64,000 bases of DNA from Serripes groenlandicus. Taxonomy: Eukaryota > Mollusca > Bivalvia > Cardiida > Cardiidae. The stretch spans positions 620,001 to 684,000 of the forward strand of contig JASEVX010000035.1 of NCBI GenBank assembly GCA_031761405.1, in the 5' to 3' direction. The notes beneath the pieces were generated by a model, which did not search any database, had not been told where the DNA came from, and saw nothing but the letters and a program-made list of their open reading frames with translations. This document shows, piece after piece, positions 1-11,175 of the stretch; position 1 is the first letter of the stretch; each line of letters opens with the position of its first letter. The translations under genes were made by a program, and so were the position numbers.

Positions 1-608
1 ATTTTACTAGCAATGACTGCCATGCAAAATATAAAGCAAGAAATGAGCATTTCAATCATCTTTGCAATTTAAATTTAATACTTCTGTATATAAAATTGCA
101 TTTGATTATTGCAAATAGGCAAACCTGAATATTTTGAATTTAAGGACTAAATTTGACGAAAAAATAAAAATTAAGGATTCTGTAAAGATTGCGTAAACTG
201 TTCTCATAGACATGACACGACAAGAAATAACAGTTAAAAAGTCAATAAATTACACCAACCTTTGATCCCTATAGTGGTAGTACTTCTGTTGTTCATTTCC
301 TTGGTCAAGCGGCATCAAAAAGACCGCTGTGGTATAATAGTAGTCAAACACAGGTGTTGGTTTCAAGAGGTATTTAATATACAGTGTGATGGCATAGAGA
401 CACGACCGCAAAACCGGTCTGATCATGAGCGTTGCTACCAAGTATATATATACTCCCTGGTTAGCTCTTACATAACAGTGGACATGTGTATTGTTGACAG
501 ATGGACATGTATATCGTTTAAAGTTAATACAGTGCATGTCCTGGTTTAAGATATAACCTGTCATTCAGAATAATGTATACATGGAAATTAGCCATGTCAT
601 AAGAAATA
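1..608. other. AT-rich sequence without recognisable gene
   Basis: Open frames on both strands overlap each other, are about 100 codons or less, and show no recognisable domain. I see no repeat family here that recurs elsewhere in the window. Confidence 0.5.
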
Positions 609-1474
609 ATGTTCATTATTTCACAGTCTGTCAGGCCATTTGGGACGAATACGGCGCAGAGTTTGTCACCATCCCGACGACACCTTAGGGTGGAAGGAGG
701 TTCATGCAGGCTACAGCAGCCGGTGGGACTTTCACCAGGTGCTAAGTGCCTTGGATGGCAAGCACATACGCATCCGGTGTCCTGTCCACGGAGGGTCCCA
801 GTTCTACAACTACAAGGGGCATCACTCAATTGTGCTCCTAGTCCTCGTTGATGCGAACTACAGGTTCATGTGGGCCCAAGCCGTTGCCCCAGGGGCAGCA
901 TTTGATGCCTAGCAGTGTAACGTGTCGGCTCTGCGAGACGTGGTTATCTCCAACGTCATCAGCATCCCCGAACCTGAACCTCTGCCTGCCGACGACCGTC
1001 AGATGCCGTATTTCATCATCGGGGACAATGCATTTTCCCTCAACGAGTGGATGATGAAACCCTTTGCTTTTACAACTCTGAAAGAAAACGAGCGGGTCTT
1101 CAACTATCGCCTTTCTCGTGCCTTTCTCGTGCCAGACGATGTGTGGATAACGCCTTTGGCATTCTGGCCAACCGCTGGGGCTGCCTGCTCACAACCCTCA
1201 GCAGAACGTGAAAACCATGGTGATTGCGTGTGTGACACTCTACAATATGCTGAGGACGGCCTTCACAGATGATGGTGCACTTTGCGACCGTGAGAACGAG
1301 CAGCACAGCCTCATCCCCAGCTCCTGGAGAGATGATGCTGTTCTGGATGATTTGGAGAGGCAGCTGTACGGCAACAACACCAGTAGGGCGGCGAAGAGAC
1401 AGAGACTGTATCTCAAGCACTACTACAACGGAAAGGCCGGGTCGGTTCCATGGCAGTGTCGTCTGGTTCAGTGA
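609..1474 (+). pseudogene. PIF/Harbinger (HARBI1-like) DDE transposase, decayed
   Basis: Harbinger transposases are DDE endonucleases that cut and paste DNA elements. The conserved core is readable: ALDGKHIRI (first catalytic Asp, 754-756), a VDANYRF block at 847-867, and the IGDNAF box (second Asp, 1024-1026). A VDNAFGILANRW block follows at about 1143-1178, where the usual catalytic Glu is read as Asp (1146-1148). The tail ends LKHYYNGKAG... at 1474. The frame is broken several times. There is a frameshift near 680-688. An in-frame TAG lies at 910-912. An exact 11-bp tandem duplication (1111-1121 and 1122-1132) shifts the frame, and about 1 bp is missing near 1195-1205. The first readable block (CQAIWDEYG) follows a splice-acceptor-like tttcacag at 619-626, so it may start a lost second exon. 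The N-terminal helix-turn-helix region is not visible. The family is recognised from motifs, not by search. Confidence 0.8.
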
Positions 1475-2394
1475 TGACGCAGTGCAATGCTTGTTAATTG
1501 TAACAGTGAAGTCCCCATTTCATGAACTTGTTAATTGCAAAAGTGGGGTCACCATTTCTTAAACATATTTTACCTTTTCTTTATTAAGTTGTCCAATGAA
1601 GGCAAAGAAATAATGTTTGTGAAATAAAAGGTAAATAAATTTATGCTAAAATAAATAATTAATATCTCTTGGACTTTTAATGTTTTAATCTTGATCCCTT
1701 TTATAAATGAAGATGGATAAATGTCCAATAAAGGTCAAATAAATATAGGTTTAAGATTCAGTTTATATTTCTTAGACCTTTATTTCTTTGACCTTAATGT
1801 ATTTCTCCTTTGTTATTATTTGAGGAAAGAAATAAAGAAAGAAAGAGAAGACAAATTATGTACATGTTAAATTTTATTAGATCACCACCATGACTGTAAA
1901 GATTTATATTCAACATTTCAAAGTGTTGGAGGTGGAGTGTGTGCCTTCTTGGGAAGCTGCCTCTTCTTCTGCTGCTTCTTTGCAGTCATGTTTATCCAGA
2001 TAAATTTCATACGACTTTGTCAATGTATATACTAGTAGACTACAACAGTATCCTATATTATCCTAGTATCCTAGTTATGGACAGAATCATCCAACTTCAG
2101 CAGTAATTCAATATAATATTTCAATAATTTGTTGATGTAATTTGTTCAAAATGCAAATGGCGGTTGTGTTCGTGACCCCTTCTTTCCGCAAGTCATGTGC
2201 AACAGTTCATATATGGCGGTATCTTACCGCATCTATCCGCATCTACAGGTAGCAGAAGGAAGAAAGTATCTAACCGCTGATTTCCGCTGACATCCTCAAT
2301 TATCCTCAACCATCCGTATCTATCCGTATCTAGAGGTAACTGTTCATCAAGAAAAAATGCCACACCCACACTTTCCCACAAATACACCCGTACT
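1475..2394. other. AT-rich flank of the Harbinger relic, no gene
   Basis: No coding signal. An imperfect inverted repeat of about 20 bp (aaggtcaaataaatataggt and its near complement) spans about 1733-1795. It could be part of the transposon 3' flank, but I cannot place a terminus or a 3-bp target duplication. Confidence 0.35.
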
Positions 2395-2850
2395 GTGCCT
2401 CTGCCACAGACGTCTTTTGAAATCATTGTGGCAAAATGTGAAATTGATCACAATGAGATTTATTTTCTCCATTAACGGTTTTAACCCTTTCACACATACG
2501 AGTATATACCCTTTTACGAGCCTCTGCAACAGACGACTTTTGAAATCATTGTGGCAAAAGGTGAAATTGCTGATAATGAGCTTTATTTTCTCCATTTACG
2601 GTTTTAACCATTTCCCACATACGAGTATATACCATTTCTGAGCCTCTGCAGCAGACAACTTTTGAAATCATTGTGGCAAAAGGTGAAATTACTCATAATG
2701 AGCAATTGCTCCAATTGCCACATCAATTCTTTTCAATTATTTTACTATCATTTATAGAGATTATCTATGTGTTGTACTTGATGATTTCAAAGTCTGTCAT
2801 TGAAATCATTGTGGCAAAAGGAGAAATTGTTCATAATGAGCAATCATGAT
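2395..2850 (+). repeat. Tandem ~122-bp units of the TTAA-type MITE family
   Basis: The block acttttgaaatcattgtgg starts three times, near 2411, 2534 and 2656, a spacing of 123 and 122 bp. A fourth, shorter copy lies at about 2797-2850. Each unit carries the left half of the MITE seen elsewhere (CTGCAACAGACGACTTTTGA, then TGGCAAAAGGTGAAATT, then CATAATGAG), and the first two are followed by a terminus-like ttaacc.ttt.cacatacg. This suggests tandem duplication of a MITE left end rather than independent insertions. Confidence 0.65.
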
Positions 2851-2984
2851 TTGCATTTACCGCAATAATTGTGAACACTTTTCAGTTATCATACTATCAT
2901 TTTATAGATTTTTAGATAACCTTATCCGAAGGCTCAAAGTGATCTATTCCGATCACTCTCTGACCACTGTCAGTCATCCGTCCG

Positions 2985-3790
2985 TCGTTTTTAGCCTTAA
3001 ACATCATCTCCTCCTAAACCGCAGGAAAAGTTTCCACAAAACATCACAGGAATGTTTCTATGGTGGTTTAAATTCCATTGACAACTTTGGTTGTATCAGA
3101 AAAGGGGCAAAATGTCCAAACTTTAAAAACCTTCTCCTCCTAATCTGCTTGTCAGATTCTAATATAATATGGTAGATATGTTCCTTGGGTGACCCTCTAC
3201 AAAGATTGTTCAAGCCATACTGATTGGTCGAAAAACATGGCAGTCAGGCGGCATCAGAAAAGGGGAAAAATTACAAAATTTGAAAATTCCATTTGTATGA
3301 AAGTGCTTGTCCGATTTTAAGAAAATTGAATAGGAATCTTATCTCAGTGATCCTCTACTTAATTTGTTCAAGCCGTTTTGATTGGTTACAAAATCATAGC
3401 AACCAAGCGTCATCACTAAAGGAGTAAATTGAAATTTTAGCTACAAATGACAACACCTACCATTTCACTGAACCAATTTAAACTAGACTTCACAGGAATG
3501 TTCCTTTGTTGGTCCTCTTGTAAATTGTTCAAAGACTTACATTCTGTGTAGAACTTTGGTTGCTGCGGCATCAGAGCGTGAGAAAAATACCCAAAATTTA
3601 AAAAACCTTTTCCTCCATAATCTGTTTGTCCGATTTCAAGATAATTTGGTAGAAATGTTCCTTGAGTGATTCTCTACAAAAACTTTTTCAATCCATATTG
3701 ATTTCGTTGAAAAACAGGACAGCAAGGTGGCATCAGGAAAGTGGCAAAATGACAAAACTTTATAATTCCATTCTTATTAAAGTTGTTGTT
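2985..3790 (+). repeat. Degenerate ~155-160-bp dispersed tandem repeat
   Basis: About five decayed units share ordered blocks: ccttctcctcctaatctg / cttgtccgatttyaaga / ggtagaaatgttccttgg / tgaycctctac / ttgttcaagcc / tgattggtygaaaaa / ggcggcatcagaaaagg. The units differ enough that frame is not preserved. No gene. Confidence 0.6.
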
Positions 3791-4018
3791 AGATTTCGAG
3801 ATACAAATGATCTTTAAAAAATCATTTAAAATGGCTATTTCTATAACAGTGTTCACTCCTTGCAGTTTCATTTGCACTCCTGATCAAATTTTCCCAGATA
3901 TTTGCTGTTAAATATTTGCTACTAATTTACTATCACTCAGGTGATCGATTCAGGGCCATCTTGGATCTCTTCTTTAGATATTGTACTTGATAATTTCAAA
4001 GTTGTCTTCTGCAGATTA

Positions 4019-4172
4019 TACTTTAATCTTCAAATACCGATATCTGCATTACTAACTACAGATTAAATTTGTCTAATGTTTGTGGATTTAAATGTATTTT
4101 TTTATCCCTTCATGTGCAACGAAATATTGTGGCTTCTGTTTGATGCTTTGCGTCAAACATTCGTCTTGTAAT
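4019..4172 (+). repeat. Dispersed repeat, copy 1 (pairs with 13829-13985)
   Basis: The segment from ctttaatcttcaaataccg through gctttgcgtcaaacattcg reappears about 9.8 kb downstream in the same orientation with modest divergence. Both copies are preceded by the MITE-type block gataatttcaaagttgtct. This is likely a longer dispersed element of unknown class. Confidence 0.65.
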
Positions 4173-4194
4173 CCATAAGGAAGACTTGTTCGGT

Positions 4195-4645
4195 CACAGG
4201 GACTTGCTCCTTTGAACAAATATATGAATTTGAAGTACGGAATCGATCAATAATACTTTTCTCTATCGAACTATACCAAAATAACGTGAATTTGGTTTCC
4301 CTACGTATATTAATTTCTTTGAAATAGTTGCGAATTCGACAAAAGGACAACAACCTGGACCAAAAACGAAAGTACCTGCTACCGAATCATTCCGAAATGT
4401 TTCTTGGAAAAATAATCGCAATATCACTGACAATTACTGCAACGAAAATAACTGAACCATTCCGAAATGTCGATAGAAGTACTTTCGTTTTTGGTCCAGG
4501 TTGTTGTCCTTTTGGCGAATTCGCGAATATTTCATAGGAATTTACATACGTAGGGAAAAAAAAACCCCCGTTATTTTGGTATAGTTCGTTAGAGAAAAGC
4601 ATTATTGATTGATTCCCTACTTCAAACTCATATATTTGTTCGAAT
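4195..4645. mobile_element. Foldback (long inverted repeat) element
   Basis: The left arm (about 4214-4375) and right arm (about 4475-4641) are near reverse complements. Both contain aacaaatatatga, ctataccaaaataacg, ccctacgta and ggacaacaacctggaccaaa. The central ~100 bp contains two direct copies of cattccgaaatgt. No coding capacity. The structure is that of a non-autonomous foldback or hairpin MITE. The superfamily cannot be assigned because no clear target duplication is visible. Confidence 0.7.
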
Positions 4646-4720
4646 ACTTTGAATATAATGAACGATTATAACCCGAAATTCTTGTATTTATGGATTTTGG
4701 AGATTATCCCGCTCCCTTTG

Positions 4721-5002
4721 CTAGCGCTTCACAATTATATTCAAAAGAACCTCTGTCCTGAAATAGTAACCTAAGTATTTGTATATATCAACTGTTTGTA
4801 GAACATGGTTGCCTATAGTAAAGACGAATTCAGATTGTTTCGCTCTATTTTGCCGGAAATGGACACACTTTGATTTATCTGTGTTTATTAAGACTCGCCA
4901 CTTTTTATACCACGAGTGTAAGGTATTTAACATTTCTTGTAGTTTTTACGCTGAGACTGCAAGACAGTTTTTGGGAAATGAATGATAACGTCGTCGTTAA
5001 AA
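4721..5002 (-). pseudogene. Non-LTR retrotransposon reverse transcriptase fragment
   Basis: Reverse transcriptases of LINE-type elements copy element RNA into DNA at the target site. On the minus strand the palm-domain active-site box (usually YADD or FADD) is readable as FNDDVIIHF at about 4976-5002. It is followed by the typical LHSWYKKWRVLINTDKSK block and then VDIYKYLGYYF, the helix/strand region after the catalytic box. Defects are the Ala-to-Asn change in the box, a stop codon between FNDD and the MLNTL start (about 4948), and a stop at 4721. The piece is about 90 codons of a protein normally many hundreds long, so it is a dead fragment. The order of blocks supports RT well; the clade is not assigned. 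Confidence 0.72.
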
Positions 5003-5438
5003 CATTCGTACTCTAAATTATCTTTTTTTCTAACAACCATTTGATCCTCCTGTCAGAAACAATCATTATTTAGCGATTGACATATATGAATCAGTTTTCA
5101 AGGTAGGACAATTTATTGATTCGTTTAAATTGATTTTGTTTTACAGCAATTGTGAAACAAGCTTTCAGCTTATATTAATAACGTTCGATGTCTGCTTCCT
5201 GGTGACCAGTTTACTTGCGCCCTTTGTGTGGAAATATCGAAAGGGCAGAACTCGCTCATCGCGGGATTCGAACCCGAAACGATTGAATGGTTAGATTCTT
5301 GCGCCATTTTCAATTGTATTTCAATTCCAGTTTGTTTACCAAGGAGGCCAATTCACATGACCACGTGTTTTATGGCTCCCTCGCATCCGTTCACCATATA
5401 CTAGTCTCCCCCTATAACTAGCTTCCCATATAATAAAC
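5003..5438. other. Gene-free; isolated tRNA-like B-box motif
   Basis: The sequence gcgggattcgaacccg (about 5262-5277), read on the minus strand, matches a pol III B box. Nothing else resembling a complete tRNA or the local SINE body is attached, so it may be a SINE head remnant. Confidence 0.35.
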
Positions 5439-5660
5439 CGCCTTCGTGGTGTAGTAGTAGAGCGTCCGCCTCCTGAGGGTTCGATCCCCGGGTGGGTCAT
5501 ACCAAATATTTTTAAAATGGTAGCAAATGCTGCTCTCCTTGTCGCTCAGGGTTGCTGGAGTCAGGATAAATGGACCAGTAGTTCTGGTAACTTACCCAGG
5601 AAACGCCGTAATATAACTCAAAACTTGTTCAAAGCGGCGTAAAACACCAACCAATTAGAC
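5438..5660 (+). mobile_element. tRNA-derived SINE, subfamily A
   Basis: The 5' head is tRNA-like: an A-box region gtggtgtagtagtagagcg followed by a B box ggttcgatcc. The body includes gtcaggataaatggaccag and ggtaacttacccaggaaac, and the 3' end is aagcggcgtaaaacaccaa. The same body is found in reverse orientation at 16728-16985 and, more decayed, at 16120-16320. The 3' end is shared with the subfamily B copies at 25486 and 35247, which suggests a common partner LINE. Confidence 0.75.
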
Positions 5661-7660
5661 GCTAGTGACTCTGCCGTATAAACTGTATAAATTAATAAAT
5701 GACCAAGGCCTGTATTCAACAACCCATCATACCTCGATTTTCGAACTAAATCTAATTTATCGGACTTAATTACAACGCGTATAAAACGCGTTGGTGAATA
5801 TAACTAAATATAAATCTCCGGGAATGCAAATGGAGGACTAAATATTGAGATTAGAAATATTGCTAAACTCAGTCACTAACCTTGCATCGATAGTCCAGCC
5901 CTTATTATTACCAACCAAGCTATTGCAGCATGATTAGAAAGTTTCGGGTTCAAATCTAGACTAAATTCTTTACTGTGATGACGCAATATAGGATTTGTTT
6001 CAGTAATATCAGGCAGATAATCATCTATGTTCCTGGTAATGAGAACATATTTTCAGAGCTCTAGATAAGGGGCGTTTTGTATGTTCTAATATCCTTTTTT
6101 GATTCTCTAACCCTATGCTATGAGTACTCAAAAGAATCGTCTCAGTGGGACGATTATTTTGAGTACCCACAATATGGGGTTCACGTTCATAATAAAAGAA
6201 CAATTGTGAGGAAAAGATCTGATCCCCTCTACTTATGAGGACCCCTGATTTTAAGAAAACACTATTTCACTACTTTGCTTTAGTTACCTGTTACAAAATG
6301 TGCAGAGCAAAAAACTGGATCTTCCTCTGGAAGCCATGTTGTCCTTTTAGTGTTGGATTGTTTACATGCCTCCACCCAACGGTTGTATCTGATACGTTGT
6401 CTGTCTTCAGGTGGAAACAAGTGAAAGGAAACATTTTTCATACTGCTGTCGTTGTGGCAAAACGGTGCATATCACAGTTTAATATTCGTTCGTCCATCCA
6501 TGCTATCCATTTCGGATGAACGAAATGTTCCGAATGAATTATTACATTGTTGAACATGATATATAACTTGGGGGTAATTCGATTAAGTTACAGAAAACCG
6601 AGTCTTTTCTTTAAAATTCTTATATTTCAATTTTTGATTGACAAACATGAAATGCCCTTTTTTGTGATTTTTAGATGTTTATTTTGAATCAAATGGGTCC
6701 GACCTTCAAATTTGCAGTTTAGAACTGGCAGTACCAGTTTTGTCACGTGTGTTGTAACATTATGACTGGCAAGTTTCAGTGACATTGCTTACAAGCACTT
6801 AAGAAATCCTAAAGAAATATCATTTAGTTAACAGCATACCTGATTTACATAATAAATGATCGCAATTACTTCGTGAAAGATCCGTCTTCAAGACATTTCG
6901 TAACCTGTCCGTTTCGTTACAGAAAATAAATGCTGAACAAATTAGCCCCCCAAAATTTATAAGAACATTTTAAGCTTTACCATCAAAAACCACCCAAGAA
7001 AAATGCAGAGGCCAAATCCTTAACAGAAAGAGCTGCTTAAAGCAGTTCTCATGTTTGGAATATGTATACATCTTTGACATTTTTCCTGATATATAGAAGA
7101 CCTCTGTTCATAGCTGATGATATTCGAAAACCATTTTTGGAAAAGTAGAAACGGTTCAAGTTGGTAAGCTTTTTTGTTTACTGTGAACAATGCTTTCAAC
7201 GTTAGATAAACATCATATCATCCAACATCCCAAATATTACATAATGGTGTGTCTTTCAATACAGGTCGACTCTTAACATATCACATTATGTAAATGGTCA
7301 AACGTATGCTGCTTGCAAATGTAATTACCGTCGATCCTCTTCTGGTACATGTAGAAGGCTATCCCCAGCCTCTTTCACTTCTTTGGTAATATCCGGTTGC
7401 AATCCGTGTATTCAAAATCATACACTAAGTCCTGGGACTTCAAGTATTTATTAAGTATTGTTTCAAGGGTAATAAACTTATTTGTATTATATTAATGACT
7501 TAATCTGGTAACGAGTTCCAAGTCTCCACCACTCTGCTACTGAATGAATATTGTCCGATGACTAATCTAGACAAGTAATCATTATTGTCATTCTGGACAT
7601 TATTGTTATTCTCATTCTGACACTATTGTCAGTGGCATTTCTAAAACGTCAATTGTTTGT
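5661..7660. other. AT-rich gene-free sequence with a short dispersed repeat
   Basis: About 5705-5850 contains motifs (gttggtgaata, ctccgggaatgcaaa, taaatctaa) that occur in inverse order at 12692-12812, a likely MITE relic. I see nothing supportable in the remainder. Open frames up to 94 codons have no recognisable content. Confidence 0.45.
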
Positions 7661-7765
7661 TTGAATTGTGTTTAACGCCGCTTGCAACAATATTTCAATT
7701 TTATTACGGCGTTTCCAGTAGGAAAATTACCGGTACTACATGTGCATTTATTATTTTTGGCCTGA
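7660..7765 (-). mobile_element. SINE 3' end fragment
   Basis: gtgtttaacgccgcttgcaa followed by attacggcg, then ccagtaggaaaattaccgg, matches the 3' tail of the subfamily A SINE in reverse orientation. The tRNA-like head is missing. Confidence 0.6.
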
Positions 7766-7929
7766 GGCTTTAGCCCCTGGTCATAGTAATAAAACCATTT
7801 ATTTCGGAGTTGGTAGCCTGCCAATTGCTGTTAACACCTAACAACGCATTTTAGGGTGAGACTGCGCGAAAAAAATAGTTCATCATGGATTCAACAAAAT
7901 ACATTTGAAAGGTTAATATCTCCCCCGAA

Positions 7930-8035
7930 AATATCAATATAATGTTGTTGGAACATCAGTGAAATATTTAAGGCGTGAGAACTCAAATACAAGTTTAACA
8001 AATGCTTTAGAAAGTAACGCACCGAGAGCTTATTA
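7930..8035 (+). repeat. Dispersed repeat shared with 13984-14062
   Basis: atgttgttggaacatcagt followed by aaggcgt.agnactc and acaagtttaacaaatg recurs at 13984 with the same block order. Element class unknown. Confidence 0.55.
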
Positions 8036-8077
8036 ACATTATTACCATTAGCGAAGAGGAACGTAAACGTAAAAATA

Positions 8078-8300
8078 AGCAAATAAGTCGCGTAAAATAT
8101 ACAGTGGCGGATTAACTAAGCAAATAAGTCGCGTAAAATATACAGTGGCGGATTAACCGGGGGGGGGGGGGCCTTAGGGCCCGTGAAACGAAAAATTAAT
8201 GGTTAACAAAGAAGTAGCGTGTCAAATGCAGTGACGATTTAGCGGGGCCCATAAGCCCCGTGCCTGACGCCCCCCCCCCCCCACGACACCCGATTGGGCC
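8078..8300 (+). mobile_element. hAT-type terminal fragment with 40-bp tandem duplication and G/C homopolymers
   Basis: A 40-bp segment (agcaaataagtcgcgtaaaa through gtggcggattaac) occurs twice back to back at about 8079-8118 and 8119-8158. Each copy ends in cagtggcggatt, the terminal motif typical of one common hAT family, and the second runs into a 13-bp G run. A related but degenerate gcagtgacgatttagcgggg starts at 8228, and a C run lies at about 8270-8281. No transposase is present. Family assignment rests on the terminal motif only. Confidence 0.5.
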
Positions 8301-8362
8301 CTGCTGACGAACCACTGTGGCTCGCAGGTTATTAAAGCCGGCTTATCGAATCATTCATCAGA

Positions 8363-8660
8363 TTATCCAGTTGCGTCCTTCACAGAAGGTATCAATTTAA
8401 CACACAGTTTATCATAAAGTATCAGAGTAACAGTACTACACGATGCCCTAAAAAGAAGGGAGCACTGAAGGAGAAGGAGAGGGCAGTACCCAAAAGAGAG
8501 GGAGATTGGCAGTAAAGGGAATGAGACCATGCCTTTCCTCTTCAGCCACCAATGCACCCATAACTAAGTTGTAGAGGTAGCGTGCAAACGCCAACCTCTC
8601 CCTCAACCGGGCGACTGTGATCGCGCTGTGCATGTGCGCACAGGCGCTGTGGAGGTTTCA
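8363..8660 (-). other. Unrecognised short open frame, possible exon fragment
   Basis: Minus-strand reading gives ARLRERLAFARYLYNLVMGA followed by LVAEEERHG, in a stretch more GC-rich than its surroundings. I do not recognise the protein. The charged N-terminal helix-like part looks more protein-like than neighbouring frames, but the frame degenerates to low-complexity Pro/Ser/Leu and there is no supporting context. Confidence 0.2.
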
Positions 8661-8679
8661 ACGGCATTCTCTTTAGAAT

Positions 8680-9095
8680 GTTTGTCTTAATGATATCTAA
8701 GTCAAATTCGAATATGGGTCATATTAGGTCAGAAACTAGGTCACTAGGCCAAATTGATGGGACATCTTGTTAACATTCTGAAGGCTGCATTTTTAACTTG
8801 AGCATGTTGAAACTGTATCAGAATGTATGTCTTGATTATATGTAGGCCAAGTTTGAGTATTGGTCATGTCTGTTAAAGAACAAGTTCACTAGGCCAAATT
8901 GAAGGGTAATCTTGTCAACACTCTAGAAGCCACATTTTTTAAGATTTGGTCAGAATGATTATCTTTATGATATCTAGGCCAAGTTCGAATATGGGGCATG
9001 CCGGATTAAAAACAAACTAGGCCAAATTGAAGAAAAATCTTGTTAATACTCTGGAGGCAGCATTTTGAATCTTTATCAGAATAATTGTCTTGATG
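8680..9095 (+). repeat. Degenerate ~130-145-bp tandem repeat (AGGTCACTAGGCC type)
   Basis: About three units carry ordered blocks: gtcttgatgatatctaggcc / aagtttgaatatgggtcatg / ctaggtcactaggccaaatt / gaagg.aatcttgttaacac / tctggaagccacatttt. The ctaggccaaattga block starts at about 8744, 8889 and 9017. The same family recurs at 12283-12510. Confidence 0.7.
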
Positions 9096-10970
9096 AGTTT
9101 TGCATTTTTCAAACACTTTCTTCTAGTCTAGTACATGGTTTAGAGAATTATTTCTACTTGATGGAATCTGATTAACATTGACATATTTCTCAAAATAATA
9201 AGGCAGAATATTCTGCTTAAACCTGCCATCACATTTTCCTTTGATTTGTCATGTCTTAAATGTGTATACGTGTGAGCTCTTGCACTCAGGTGAGCGATTT
9301 AGTGTCAACAAGCTCCTCCTGTTTTCAAATTGGCAGTTTCATAATATTTTCTATTTTTGATATGATCTTTCAACTTCTTAACAATAAATACATAAAAATA
9401 AGCTGCAATTGTTATTTCCTTTCACATTTTCCCTACTTCTCCAACTTTCCTGCAGCCCCAGGCCGTCAGCATTGCAGTGCTTTAATTCTCCCTGTAAGCA
9501 AGTCCGTCATAGTGTTAATCACACAATTCTGTCAGCGCCAAGGAAGAAAAGCTAATATGAGTATAAGTGCTACCTATTTCGGGTAAACATTTATAAACTC
9601 TTGTGCTCAGTAAATCATTCTCCGTGATCTGCAGTTAACCACTTGCTTGCAGCACTATCAGTGCGTTGATTATAAGTTATTTACGAGTCCTACCGTCCTA
9701 AGCAAATACACTATAAATCTTATCTGGTTAAGCATATATTCAACTTTAAAATATGGCCAAGATAGACAACGAGTGTAATTACACGCAAATTATCACATAT
9801 CAGATTACATGTTTTCATTCCTTTATCGAGCAAGCATTATCATATTTAATTATTTACTTTTCTTCCAATCAAAGCGTAGGAATATATCACCATAGGCTTA
9901 TTTATAATATATTGTTTCATCATACACGGATTTTCTGTGCGTTCTGTAGTTGTATACTCCTGGAGAGGAATTAGTTTAAGCAGGAATGTAGATACGTCCC
10001 CGGTATAAGCACTAACTTTGATTGTTTTCCAATGCATTTCAACTTGCTATTGTTGTACTGTTATTTTTGTAAATATAAACTGAATAAAACATTTTTAAAC
10101 TAATGTCGCAATTATTTCATGTGCACCTATAAGTCAGACTCGTGATCTGCGTTATATGGATACACGACATCTGACGTCACAAGTGTTTTTTTGCAAAGGA
10201 GCCACGATCTTGAGCTTTGAGTTAAATTCAAGTCGTCAAGATAGCAGCGCAAGTTGCTTGTGCGTTCAACATCCAATTGCTTTTAATACAACGTCTTCGC
10301 CAGTATAGTGCATGCGCGCACAGACAGGATCAGTTGATAACTATCGTAGGTTTTGACGTCCCCTTAAATTGTGATCCTTTGACTGCAAGACATACTGATC
10401 GTAACAATTTCGTAACCACTTTGATCGAACCCAAATACTTTCGTTACCACGTTTTATTACGACGATTGCACACAAATTAAAAACATATGAAATTGGAAGA
10501 CACATGTAATTAAAATATTTGAAAATGGTGTAGATCATTATGATACGAAGAATTTAAGACGAATTACGTTGCTTACGTATGTCAACTTTAAAAGACTGTT
10601 GAGTTTTCTCAATTACTTCTTAGCACTAGACGTACCTAGTCATGCCATAGGCCTACGATAACATACGTGTATACAGATCCTGTGATAATCCAGAAATGCG
10701 AACAGTAAAAGAAAATGGCGAACAATTGCATTGAAGTTTACCAAATTGAATGGCGATAACCTGCTATCTAATATATCCAATGCTAAGAGAAAGGCAGCGT
10801 ATGATACGCTTCAGATAATATTAAAAGATTTGTAAATTTATCAATGCGAAATTGAGGAATTTCTGATTTCAAACGATTTGTTATTGAAATAATGTCTAAA
10901 TTCACCCTTTATTGAAGTGCATTTATACTTATACCGTACATAACTCTGTCCATTATCTGAAAGTTAAGCT
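9096..10970. other. Gene-free AT-rich sequence
   Basis: Open frames up to 108 codons overlap on both strands and show no recognisable domain. Isolated CRE-like tgacgtca occurs near 10172 and 10356 without supporting promoter context. Confidence 0.4.
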
Positions 10971-11175
10971 AACAGTCCGCGCAGGCTAATCCGGGGCGAC
11001 ACATGCTGTCTCAAGGTGATAGAGGTATAGAGTAATGATTACTGAAACAGAAACTCCACAAGAGGCGAAATGTGTCTGCCCGGATTAGCCTGCGGGGTAT
11101 GCTTAGGCTGATCCGGGTCGAGACTTTACGCAGAGTTAGCAATGTTGGTTTTCTTGCGGGACGGCTCATATTTGG
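10971..11175. mobile_element. MITE with GC-rich inverted arms
   Basis: ccgcgcaggctaatccgggg (10977-10996) and gcccggattagcctgcgggg (11078-11097) are inverted copies in an otherwise AT-rich region. A third related block (ggctgatccgggtcgagac, about 11107-11125) is followed by acggctcatatttgg at about 11161-11175. No coding content. Confidence 0.65.

Noticed and set aside
250..564. Overlapping ~100-codon frames on both strands
   Set aside because: Mutually antisense, with no recognisable content and no regulatory context.
9260..9586. 108-codon frame MCIRVSSCTQVSDL...
   Set aside because: Low-complexity Ser/Phe/Cys composition, AT-rich codons and no conserved motif; likely chance.
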